Assembly: GCF_018224885.1 (NCBI RefSeq)
Contig: NZ_JAGTXB010000008.1
Coordinates: forward strand, 124,001 to 188,000
Direction: 5' to 3'
Origin: Chitinophaga hostae
Lineage (GTDB): Bacteria; Bacteroidota; Bacteroidia; Chitinophagales; Chitinophagaceae
Length of the DNA stretch: 64,000 bases
The notes under the pieces are model-generated. The model was not told where the DNA came from, made no database searches, and worked only from the letters and a program-made list of their open reading frames with translations. Position numbers and translations under genes: made by a program. Positions 26,520-35,700 of this stretch are shown here, one piece after another. Each line of letters opens with the position of its first letter. The stretch's first letter is position 1.

Positions 26520-27290
26520 TTTACGGATCCGGTAAGCGTAACCGATAGATGCGGTAGCAGCGCCTGTTTGGTTTTTACCATTGGCGCTGCCTTTCTGGAT
26601 ATTAAGGAAACCGTAGTTGCCCCCTCCCTCCACGAATACCTGGTTACGGCCAAAAAGATAGGCCAGGCCAACGTTTCCGCTTACGCCGAAATTGAATGTG
26701 TTGAGCTGGTCTTTAATGTCTACATCGTTGTCCAGTTTTTGCGCAGGCACAGGTAATTGCTGTGTACGGCCTTCATCCATGTAGAGCAGGCTGGTTCCTC
26801 TCACGATTTGTTTGGCGCCTACCAGGAAGCCAAAGAAAGGGCCGGCATCCACATACAGGCGCAGCGGCGATGTTGGGCCAAGATTCCAGCCAAATTTAGC
26901 CAGGATGGGCACCATCAGGTAATTCAGTTTTGCCTCACTTTTGAAATCAGCGTAGAGATAAGTGGTACCCGGAGGCAGCTGGGCTTTTTGCTCCGGTGTG
27001 GGAGGAAAAGCCTGAAACCCATCTTTTTTACCACCCTGTGAGGAGTAGCTGATCATGGCTTCAATAGAAAAAAGTTTACTGATGTGGTATTCCCCGAAGA
27101 TACCAAAATCGGGGCCCTGACGGGAGCTGTAACCTTTGTTGAGAGGATTTTCTTCGCTGCCGCCGGCGGTGAGGTTGGGGATACTGATACCTCCCCTTAC
27201 GCCGAGGTCGATCTGTTGCGCATAAGCAGTGGTGCTAAACAACATGACAATAGCCGGCAAAAGCCATTTGAAGGAACGTTGGATTTTCAT
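26517..27290 (-). CDS. Porin-family outer-membrane beta-barrel protein
   Basis: Exported protein of 257 residues. Seen: Sec signal peptide (1-24, ending TAYAQ), then QIDLGVRGGISIPNL, YSSRQGPDFGIFGEYHISK and further alternating strands ending FVEGGGNYGFLNIQKGS...IGYAYRIRK, typical of the Bacteroidota outer-membrane beta-barrel/PorT-like family. ATG at 27290. The alpha/beta hydrolase gene ends 33 bases upstream on the same strand, so the two may be co-transcribed. Function is likely structural or transport at the outer membrane; nothing more specific can be read. Confidence 0.85.
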   Translation of the reverse strand: MKIQRSFKWLLPAIVMLFSTTAYAQQIDLGVRGGISIPNLTAGGSEENPLNKGYSSRQGPDFGIFGEYHISKLFSIEAMISYSSQGGKKDGFQAFPPTPEQKAQLPPGTTYLYADFKSEAKLNYLMVPILAKFGWNLGPTSPLRLYVDAGPFFGFLVGAKQIVRGTSLLYMDEGRTQQLPVPAQKLDNDVDIKDQLNTFNFGVSGNVGLAYLFGRNQVFVEGGGNYGFLNIQKGSANGKNQTGAATASIGYAYRIRK

Positions 27291-27323
27291 ACGTGATAAA
27301 TTATTGTAAACCGAATTTACTAC

Positions 27324-28142
27324 TTATCTCACATTACTCAACCAACCGGCCATAAACAGCAACACGTCGCGGCTATCCGGTTCATTATGCATTTCATGGT
27401 ACATACCCTCCCATTCCCTGTAGGTAAGCAGTGCTGCGGGCGCTCTTTCGGCAAACAGGCGGGAGCCTTCCACGGCGGTAAATTCATCGGCACTACCGTG
27501 GATCAGGAGGGTTTTTACCTTCAGGCTGGCTGCGTGCAACAGGCACCAGGCGCCGTTTTGGATCATATCGTTGGCCAACCACAAACTAATTTTTTCGTGC
27601 CGGAGCGGATCTTTCCGGAACTTTTCCACGGCGGCCTTATCATGTGAAATTTTATGGATGTCGAATCCCTGTTTAATCCGGAGATTGGGGGCAATGGCGC
27701 TGAGTACTTTTAGTGTGCCTTTCAGAAAACTGCCCGGACGCGTACCTATGATGAGCGCTGGTGCAGAAATAACGGTTGCGGAAAGGCCGGGATGCCGATG
27801 CAGTAAAAAGCCGGTTAATACGCCCCCTCCCATACTATGACCATACATTACCACCGGCTTGCCATAGTCGTTTTTTACCTTTTCGAGGAAGGCTTCCAGG
27901 TAATCGAACATAAACGGAAAGCCTTTCGAAGCCCCCTTTTTGCCATCACTTTTACCATGTCCATAGTGATCGACGCCAATCACCATAAATCCCTCCTTCA
28001 TAAAAAAGGCAGCCACATGGTCATACCGGCCAATATGTTCCCCAATGCCGTGTACAATGATCATGACCCGGTCCGACTTATCGGGAATCCAGTTGATACC
28101 ATGAAACCTGGTATCCCGGAAGGTCCAGTAAAATTCATTCAT
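27324..28142 (-). CDS. Alpha/beta hydrolase, monoacylglycerol lipase-like
   Basis: Serine hydrolase of 272 residues without a signal peptide. Seen: MIIVHGIGEHIGRYDHVA (HG oxyanion motif and the GEH block characteristic of monoglyceride lipase and lysophospholipase members), YGHYGKSDG-like DHYGHGKSDGKKG, the nucleophile elbow GHSMGG (Ser about 114), the acid in HGSADEFTAVEGS and a late His in EGMYHEMHNE. All triad elements are present. It probably hydrolyses monoacylglycerols, lysophospholipids or similar esters. ATG at 28142, divergent from a small membrane protein; the porin-like gene follows after 33 bases. Confidence 0.9.
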   Translation of the reverse strand: MNEFYWTFRDTRFHGINWIPDKSDRVMIIVHGIGEHIGRYDHVAAFFMKEGFMVIGVDHYGHGKSDGKKGASKGFPFMFDYLEAFLEKVKNDYGKPVVMYGHSMGGGVLTGFLLHRHPGLSATVISAPALIIGTRPGSFLKGTLKVLSAIAPNLRIKQGFDIHKISHDKAAVEKFRKDPLRHEKISLWLANDMIQNGAWCLLHAASLKVKTLLIHGSADEFTAVEGSRLFAERAPAALLTYREWEGMYHEMHNEPDSRDVLLFMAGWLSNVR

Positions 28143-28227
28143 AGCCGGAGTTTAGCTGGTGTAAAACGAAGATAAAGAATATCTTTATGCCCGATTTCAA
28201 CCAGCTAAAATTAACTGCATCGCACAC

Positions 28228-28644
28228 ATGAGTAAGCAAAACACCACATCACCGGTATACAGTATTCCTTTAAGTTACCGTAAGATGGAAAACCTCCATA
28301 TTGTTTTCTGGCTGCTAAAGGATATCAGCTGGTGTATGATATGGAAGCCCCTGGGCTTTGCCATGATATTTCCCACGCTGATCATTTCTATTGTTATCGC
28401 ATGGCGTACCCGGCAATTTATGTCCGAATTATGCCATAATGTGGCCATTACCGTTTGGATTTCAGCCAACTCTTATTGGATGATCAGTGAATTTTTTCAT
28501 TTTGACACTACCATTATCACGGGCGATATTACTTACAAACATCTTGCATTGATTCCCTTCGTTACCGGGATACTGATACTGGCGTATTTTTACCTGTACT
28601 ACCAGCCCAGGCACAAGGAAGAAACAGAAGTCATCACTGAATAA
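28228..28644 (+). CDS. Small integral membrane protein, unknown function
   Basis: A 138-residue protein I do not recognise. Seen: a polar N-terminus (about 1-30), then three to four hydrophobic segments: IVFWLLKDISWCMIWKPLGF (about 30-50), AMIFPTLIISIVIAW, NVAITVWISANSYWMISEF, and LIPFVTGILILAYFYLYY, with an acidic C-terminal tail (HKEETEVITE). Trp and Tyr cluster at the helix ends. It is encoded alone, divergent from the hydrolase, and its 3' end overlaps the convergent exosortase gene by 11 bases. Coding is supported by the clean membrane pattern; function cannot be stated. Confidence 0.72.
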   Translation: MSKQNTTSPVYSIPLSYRKMENLHIVFWLLKDISWCMIWKPLGFAMIFPTLIISIVIAWRTRQFMSELCHNVAITVWISANSYWMISEFFHFDTTIITGDITYKHLALIPFVTGILILAYFYLYYQPRHKEETEVITE

Positions 28645-29977
28645 GGTATGTACTGAGCAGTCTTCGTATTTCCGGTTCCAGCAGGGCGCCCTTTTCTACC
28701 GTAATATTTACCAGGTAATAATTATTCCCGCTGCAGAGTGCATCCCACCTCCATTCGAGCTGGCTGCTGCTGCGGCGGGTACGACTTTCATACCACCAGG
28801 CGGTATATAAAGTGCTGTTCTCCTTCTTCAATTCGGCAGTATATACTTTTGTACCTGCTATGTTTACTTCCTGTATCCTGTAAAATCCAAAGCCACTCCC
28901 CTTCCAGCAGATCATGGGTTGATGATCGGTAAAATAAAATCCCGGAATGCCCTTTACATATAGTAGTGCATCGGCGCTGGTTTGCTTAATAATATGGTCG
29001 TCCATTTTGGCATAGCTGTAGCCCGGAAGATGTTTTACTGCCGGATTGGTTTCACTGCCGGCTGTTTGGACCCTGGTGATAAAAAGCGGTCCGCCGATGA
29101 TACCGCCGGACAGCACCAGTTGCAGCACCGCTCCATACAAAGATGGTTGTTTAACGGGATTAGCAGGCTGCCTTACTTTTCCATAACGTTGCAGCATCCA
29201 CCTGGTACCAGGTATCAGTGGCAGTATGACATACACCACTAGCGCAGCGATGCCCATGGCATCATGTGCCATCGTTTCCGGCGGCAGGGCAAATTGCACC
29301 AGCAATATGATCCGGAAAAGATTAGCGATGATATTTAACCCGGTAACAGCCATTAAAATCACTAATATTCCTGTTACCGGCAATACTTTCTGATAGCGGC
29401 GCTGGTAAAGGGCTATCAGCATTACACCGCATAACAGGGAGGTGAGCATCATCTGTAAGCCCATACAAGCTGTATCCACACTGAATTCATTATTTCCCAC
29501 GAGGATCATATTGCCGCTGGTAGTTACCGCCGGATTTATGCCTGCCAGTAATTTCCCGGCCATACCGGTGAGCCACAGCCTGATCGGAAAGCTGAATACA
29601 TTTATTACAAAATCAATGGCCGGCGCAATGAGCGTGGCAGTGATAAACGCGAGCGGTTGTAATCTCCCGTAAAAATATTCTATTACAAAAAATAAGGCGG
29701 TAATGAGTACGGCGTAACGGAAAGTAAATACCGGCAGTTGCCAGGATAGCAACAGGAAAAACAGGGCGATCCAGCCACAACGGGTGCTCCCCCTGCGTGT
29801 GTGATCGATCCTGCATACCAGTACCATGGCTATTACCGAAAGGAGAAAGAAAGGGTGTTTCCAGGGGAAATAATCCTGCAGCTGTATTATGCCCAGCATG
29901 GTATAAATTGCCGGCAATAGTAACGCCGGCAGTTTTGCCCCTCTTTCCATCAGTCGTGTATGCGGTAACGTTAGCAT
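28634..29977 (-). CDS. xrtN: Exosortase XrtN
   Basis: Polytopic membrane transpeptidase-like enzyme that recognises C-terminal PEP-type sorting tails. Seen: 447 residues from the ATG at 29977 (an earlier start at 30055 lies within the VIT gene), eight or so membrane helices, and the exosortase catalytic set: Cys171 in DTACMGLQ, Arg222 in NLFRI and His238 in AHDAMG. After the membrane core, a C-terminal soluble domain (about 320-447) follows. Its start overlaps the stop of the VIT-protein gene in ATGCTAA, indicating translational coupling. The pairing with a VIT protein is the hallmark of the Bacteroidota XrtN system, where the exosortase appears to serve one dedicated substrate. Confidence 0.9.
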   Translation of the reverse strand: MLTLPHTRLMERGAKLPALLLPAIYTMLGIIQLQDYFPWKHPFFLLSVIAMVLVCRIDHTRRGSTRCGWIALFFLLLSWQLPVFTFRYAVLITALFFVIEYFYGRLQPLAFITATLIAPAIDFVINVFSFPIRLWLTGMAGKLLAGINPAVTTSGNMILVGNNEFSVDTACMGLQMMLTSLLCGVMLIALYQRRYQKVLPVTGILVILMAVTGLNIIANLFRIILLVQFALPPETMAHDAMGIAALVVYVILPLIPGTRWMLQRYGKVRQPANPVKQPSLYGAVLQLVLSGGIIGGPLFITRVQTAGSETNPAVKHLPGYSYAKMDDHIIKQTSADALLYVKGIPGFYFTDHQPMICWKGSGFGFYRIQEVNIAGTKVYTAELKKENSTLYTAWWYESRTRRSSSQLEWRWDALCSGNNYYLVNITVEKGALLEPEIRRLLSTYLIQ

Positions 29978-32484
29978 GCGTTGCTTTTTCGTTTGAATAA
30001 TTTTTCGAACCGCACATAGGCGAGTAATACCACCGCAATAATAAACAACGCCCATTCATGTGGCTCCGGAACCGATCCATGGCCTTTCAGCGAGGCATTC
30101 TTCAAACCGTTGATATCGTCCTTTATGTCGAATTTATCATAATCGGCCTGTTTTTCCAGTACCACCAGGCTCGATAAGGGAGATACCACATATGCCTCCC
30201 TGGCTATAGTAATGAGCGCTGTGTCGTTGCCGTTACCGGTTGCCGATATGCGTGGGCCGAGTTCTTTCAGTACTTTATTATAGGCGTATAAACGGGCAAG
30301 ATGATCTGGTCCTGTAGTACCTGTACTGTCCTGAGTGCGAACTATACGCATGCCGGCGCCGGCTATAACCAGTTGTCCGTTGTCTTCATCCGGTTTAACA
30401 AAACTGTTGCTGCCCAGTTGTTTCAGCAGCCTGGTAACAGTTCCGTTTTCGTATATCAGTGACCGTGACTCTTTCAGCGTAGCGAGATAGGGAGACGATG
30501 TGCCGCCAATATCATACAACCTCACGGGTTGCCGGACCAGGGCAGCAAGCAGATCACCTCTGAAGGGCGAGTCCCTGATATCCTCCAGCTGCGGAGAGAT
30601 ACTTCCTGAGGCCGAAATAACGATGGCGGTAACGGGATCTTCGATATGATGGAAGGGGAACACGGAAAACCGGTATTGTTGTAATTCTTCGAAGAGTGTA
30701 TCCTGGTTTCCTTCATTTACCGCTATCATTCCCTTTTGCGGATGAAACACCCATACCGGTTTATTTTTAAGCGCCGTCAGTATATCCCTGTAATCGCTGT
30801 ACTGCCAGCTGTGATTGATATCCAAGTAATAATTCCGGGGTGCAAAAAATTGGTATGCGGGTGCATGCGGTAACAGCGTATAGCGTTGACCGTTAAAGCT
30901 AAATGCTGCATTTTCCACACTTTCGTCCGGCATTTTTAATTCCCAGTTTCCGTCATAGTCCCCTTCGCGGGTGATGGTATTTGCTTTACCAGGAATGAAT
31001 CCCTCCGGTAATAACATATCCTTTGGCCAGCTATCCATGTTCAGTTTTACTTCATAGCTGGCGCGACTATACGCCGGGCCTTCAAACCAGGCCGGCTCGT
31101 ATACCAGCTTGCCTTCCCTGGCGATAAGTGGCGACGTGATGCCGATTTTAAATTTCCGGCTATCGAGATGTGCCACCGGGAATACGCGCACGACTACACG
31201 ATTTCCTTCCTGCCAATGCACTACGGAAGGATCGCGTTGCTGTACCCCTACTATTTCCTTATAGGCCGTATCTGCTTTTTGTTTGGTGGTGAGCACCGCT
31301 TTTTCTTCACTGTTATTGATCCACAATGACAGCGAGGTTACAACAGCACCCTCGGGCAGGTGAAAGGTATAAATAGCCTCTTCTGTACCACGCCAGGCAT
31401 CTGCCCCTGTGTTAGCAACCGTAATAGTATGCTCTGTATAGGCAAGGTGATACCGTGGCCATACGTCAGCCGCAGTACTCACTTTAGTGGTAACCAGCTC
31501 CTTGCCGCTCCATAAACGCTCTTCCGCATAATGACGTTTATCGTATACTACGCTGAGGATCTTCACCCGCTCTTCCTCCGGTACAATACTAGTACCGCAT
31601 AGCAGGGCCGATATAATAAACAACGGATCATGTTTCAGTTCACTGTCGTACTCGCGTTGCGGCATACCCAAGAAATCCATCTCTCCCAACCGTTGCGGCG
31701 CCCTGTACGTGATATCCGTTTTTAGTATTTCTTCCGTGATGAAGCCCTGCGGCAGCTCCTGCGCCACCCTTATCCAGGCCGGTAATTTCGCATCTGCTTT
31801 GTCGGCCTGGCGGTAGGTATCATCGATTGTTCTGAGGTTTACGGCATACACCAGCGTGTAGGCAATAACAATGACGGCCGACAAGGAAAGGGCAGATAAA
31901 TAGATCACGCGATAATGGTATATTGCCCATATTTCCTTCCGTACCATCCGGAGGTTGAACCAAAGCAGGAACAACGGGGAGAAAGTAACGATTGAAATGC
32001 CAATAGCTACCAGGCCTATCAGGCCAATAATATACATGTTTAAAAGGTAGAAGGCCAGGTAAACCGGCGCCAGCATCGTAAAGCCAAGTATCGCACATTG
32101 CAGGTATCTTCTCCATTCCGGCCATTGCCGGAAAAAACAGAAAGCCAGGATATTAGCGCATAAAAGAGATAGTGTCACCACAAACCAGGTGGGGTGTAAT
32201 TCGAAAACAGTTATTACATTATTAACCGTGTACGCATCCACCAACAGCAACACTACAAATACCGCGGTTACCTTTCTCCTGTCCGGATTGGCTTTGAGCG
32301 CTCCGGAAATCCACATCCAGAAAAAGTAAATCAACAGGGTCATGTGCGTGATTAGAAGACATACTATCCGCTTTTCTTCCTTTGGTTCATAGCAGGAAAC
32401 TACCAGGGCTAACAAGGACAGGCATAGTAATACCAGGCCGGTTTTAAAAGCCGCCGGCAGCTGTTTGGAAATTCCAGATTCCAT
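29971..32484 (-). CDS. XrtN-system VIT-domain protein with PEP sorting tail
   Basis: Likely dedicated substrate of the neighbouring exosortase, 837 residues from ATG at 32484; an upstream start at 32541 adds a poor extension. Seen: an N-terminal membrane region with about seven helices (10-230); a VIT domain (about 330-450) with the typical segment TTKQKADTAYKEIVGVQQRDPS; a beta-rich and mixed region to about 780; and a C-terminal sorting signal made of PEP (VPEPHEW), a hydrophobic helix (ALFIIAVVLLAYV) and a basic end (KLFKRK). VIT domains occur in inter-alpha-trypsin inhibitor heavy chains and often pair with vWA domains, which I do not see clearly. Being both polytopic and PEP-tailed is characteristic of this system. 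A 32-bp tandem array lies upstream. Confidence 0.88.
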   Translation of the reverse strand: MESGISKQLPAAFKTGLVLLCLSLLALVVSCYEPKEEKRIVCLLITHMTLLIYFFWMWISGALKANPDRRKVTAVFVVLLLVDAYTVNNVITVFELHPTWFVVTLSLLCANILAFCFFRQWPEWRRYLQCAILGFTMLAPVYLAFYLLNMYIIGLIGLVAIGISIVTFSPLFLLWFNLRMVRKEIWAIYHYRVIYLSALSLSAVIVIAYTLVYAVNLRTIDDTYRQADKADAKLPAWIRVAQELPQGFITEEILKTDITYRAPQRLGEMDFLGMPQREYDSELKHDPLFIISALLCGTSIVPEEERVKILSVVYDKRHYAEERLWSGKELVTTKVSTAADVWPRYHLAYTEHTITVANTGADAWRGTEEAIYTFHLPEGAVVTSLSLWINNSEEKAVLTTKQKADTAYKEIVGVQQRDPSVVHWQEGNRVVVRVFPVAHLDSRKFKIGITSPLIAREGKLVYEPAWFEGPAYSRASYEVKLNMDSWPKDMLLPEGFIPGKANTITREGDYDGNWELKMPDESVENAAFSFNGQRYTLLPHAPAYQFFAPRNYYLDINHSWQYSDYRDILTALKNKPVWVFHPQKGMIAVNEGNQDTLFEELQQYRFSVFPFHHIEDPVTAIVISASGSISPQLEDIRDSPFRGDLLAALVRQPVRLYDIGGTSSPYLATLKESRSLIYENGTVTRLLKQLGSNSFVKPDEDNGQLVIAGAGMRIVRTQDSTGTTGPDHLARLYAYNKVLKELGPRISATGNGNDTALITIAREAYVVSPLSSLVVLEKQADYDKFDIKDDINGLKNASLKGHGSVPEPHEWALFIIAVVLLAYVRFEKLFKRKSNAC

Positions 32485-32575
32485 AAATGGGTTTTGAATA
32501 CGGAAGTAAAAGTATGAAATAAAAAGCACTTTGCAATACAAAGTATAAAAATAGACTGTGATTAGAATGATGAGC

Positions 32576-32703
32576 GAAGATGGTGGCGAGTGATTATCAT
32601 GATAATTGAAGATGGTGGCGAGTGATTATCATGATAATTGAAGATGATGACGAGTGATTATCATGATAACTGAAGACGATGACGGGTGATTATCATGATG
32701 TAC
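32576..32703. repeat. Tandem repeat array, 32-bp unit, four copies plus a decayed fifth
   Basis: Copies start at 32576, 32608, 32640 and 32672, each exactly 32 bases. The first two are identical and later ones diverge progressively; a decayed copy starts at 32704. The first two copies each contain the perfect 14-base palindrome ATTATCATGATAAT; copies three and four keep it imperfectly. The unit is not a multiple of three and is non-coding. It sits between the stop of the GH51-M61 gene and the VIT gene start. Confidence 0.93.
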
Positions 32704-32744
32704 GAAGATGATAGAGATAAGTGATATATTACCTGGTGCGGAGA

Positions 32745-35700
32745 TTAGTCGGTTATACCAAAAGCTTTACGAACGTCAAGTTGTCGAGTATCTTTCGTCG
32801 GAATGGCTTGTATACCGGTGTTGTTCATCATTAGCCCTGCATAGGCCAGGTATTGCTGATAGTTAACGGGAGCAGTGGTTTCGGCGTAAACAAAAAAATC
32901 AGCGAGGGATTCCCCGGCAATGGCCTCGCAGGTTTCCCTGAATTCTTCCGGTGTAAAGCCGCGTTGCAATTCGAGGTAATACTGCCGGTACAATGCCCGC
33001 ATTACATCGTCGAGCGATTGTTTATTACCGGTAGCATGCCGGATACGCAGATCCAGCAGGAATGCGAGCACCGGTCCTTTTTCATAGCAGGAAATTGTTT
33101 TGGCGGGATCGCCGCCAAAAGGGCCATCATCCCAGGTTTCATAACTGGCGGCGGTAACAGATTGTATCTTGTTGCCCGGACGCCGTTCACAGGATTGTAT
33201 ATGTCCGTATAGTGCCTGTAACAATTCTGTGCCTGACATCAGCCCGGCCCTTTGCAGCACCAGGTATTCATAATACACGGTAAATCCCTCCGACACCCAC
33301 AACAGTTTTGTACGGTTGGCGGTGTCATAATTAAAAGGTCCCAATTCTGCCGGGCGGATTCTCTTCACATTATAATGATGGAAATACTCATGGGCCAGGA
33401 AACTATAGGTCCTGCTGCGGGCTGCCCTATCATGTAATGCTCCGCCGGTAAAAGCAACTGCCGCAGAATTGAGATGCTCTATTCCCCCCTGCCCCTCGCC
33501 GATGCCTAAAAAAGTATAATGGCGATAAGGGATGTCGCCTATGATCGCCGATGCGGTGGCAACAATCTTTTCAAGATCCCCCATGAACTGCCGGCGGTCG
33601 AAGTTACCCGGCTGCAACGCCATAAAATAATGAGGGATACCTTTCACCTTAAAAGCGGGGAACGAGTCCAGGTTTCCCAGCAGCAGCGGGCTGTCGTACA
33701 ATATATCATAGTTGGCAGCGGTGTAGGTATGCCTGCTAAGGGTATCCATTCCCGTAGCCACCTGCCAGTTGCCATAAGGATGTACCCTGAGCGTAAGAGA
33801 AGAGCCGGTTTTTCCTTCCGGATACATAAAAACACCTGCCGGTGTAACATATCCGTGTGTTGTATCAAGATAGCTGGTGGCCACAAAATTGCGATGGGCG
33901 GCAATTTTATAGTTAACCTTTATCACTGCGCCGGGAGCATGGGTTATTTCCCAGCTGTTGGTACCCGTTTGACGCCAGGATAGTTTCACATCGGCAGTAT
34001 CGGTTACCTGAACCTCCTTCACATCAGCGGCGTAATTCATCAGCTGATAATAACCGGGCGTCCACACCGGGAGTTTCAGGGTGGTATGTGTGGTACTGTC
34101 TGTACGGTAACGCATTGCCACTTCAAACAGGCCGGCAGTTGGTTCCGGCATATGCAGATCAAAGGCAATGCGTGGTGATCTGAGTCGGATAATATTTACA
34201 GACAACGCCGGCGCCTTCCAGGTAAACTGTGTCGCGGCATTGTGAATAGCGGTAGTATGCGGGATATAGGCCTGCGGAGAAGTGAAAGAATTTTCCGCAT
34301 TGGGGCTGTCGGCTGTCAACGTGATCACTTCCGCATCAGGACTTACTGCTGCACCATCCAGGCGGATATCAGCATCCACCGGGCTTTCGCCGGCGTTTAC
34401 GATCTTGAGGATGATATCTCCGTTTTTTTCATCTCGTCCTGCGATGGAAAATAATTTTTGCGGTTCCCGGTAGGTCATGAGCAGGGAGTCATCTACATAG
34501 CATTTTACTTCCTCATTATTTACCTGCAGCCGGATATCGTACCAGCGACCTGTTTCAAACGGGGCTTTTAATCTTTCGGGGTTACTGACAGCCGTTACGT
34601 CGTATCCGTTGGTAAGGCTTTCAAACATCGCGTTGTTGTTCATCCAGGAGCCGATGTGCGCGCGCAGGCAGGTGTTGGAATCCTTTACCGCAAAAGGAAT
34701 AATAAAGGCATTGACGCCACTTGTTTTACGGGCTTTGAGCGACAGCGTATAGGCATTAAAGTGATACCCGTTCAGAATGGCGAGTTGTTGTGCCCCGGCA
34801 GCAGTTTGTGCAATCACACCGGATTGTTTTTTCCAGGTACCTCTTACCGGAAGCCAGGCTGTTAGCCCGGGATCATGCACACTGTTATAAACTGTATCAC
34901 CGTGTTGTACCACCAGGATATCTTTGTACTCCGTTTCAGTATCCCAGGTAGCCAGGCCAATACCGCCCGAAAATTCAGGCGTCGTCTCTTTTTCTGGTAA
35001 TAAGGTAGTTGTGACCGGGTAGTTGAAACTGGCCTTATGCTCGTTGAGCATATTAAGTGCATAGTAGGAAATTCTTCCAAAGCTGGCGCCGGCATTGAAA
35101 TGAATGAGGTTTACGGGCCAGTCAGCATCATGTTGGTTAACCAGCAGCGGCGCGTAACTGCTCATCTTCACCAGGTCTGCATTGCGTTCCATACTCATTA
35201 CATACACGGCATCGCTGAGGGCCGCCTGCATGTTACCACTGCCAACACCCGCGTTGGTAGCATATTCGCCCACATACATCTGCCATTTTCCCCGTTTATA
35301 TTTATCGAAGTGATCGAAGTTACGCAGGCTCCAGCTGGCGTCTTTATAGGCATGTTCATCCACGATATCGGTATGCTGCATGCTATCGAGGGTATGCCGG
35401 TTTACATCGCCGATGCCCATGCTGGCAATGATACCTATCTGCGGATATTTTTTATGGATGGCATCATAAAAACGGTTGTATCGTTTTGCATAGTCCGGGC
35501 CATGTTGTTCGTTGCCCACCTCCACATACCGGAGCGGAAACGGTGCGGGGTGACCATTGGCTGCCCGTTGTTTTCCCCACCGGGAGGTAACCGGGCCGAT
35601 GGCATATTCGATGGCATCCAGCGCGCTTTGGATATACGACGCTACGCTATCCTCCGGCACAAAGGTACCGCTGCGGTACTCGCAGGAAATGCCCACATTA

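Noticed and set aside
32576..32703. CRISPR array
   Set aside because: The 32-base units are directly adjacent without spacers and there are no cas genes; it is a simple tandem repeat.
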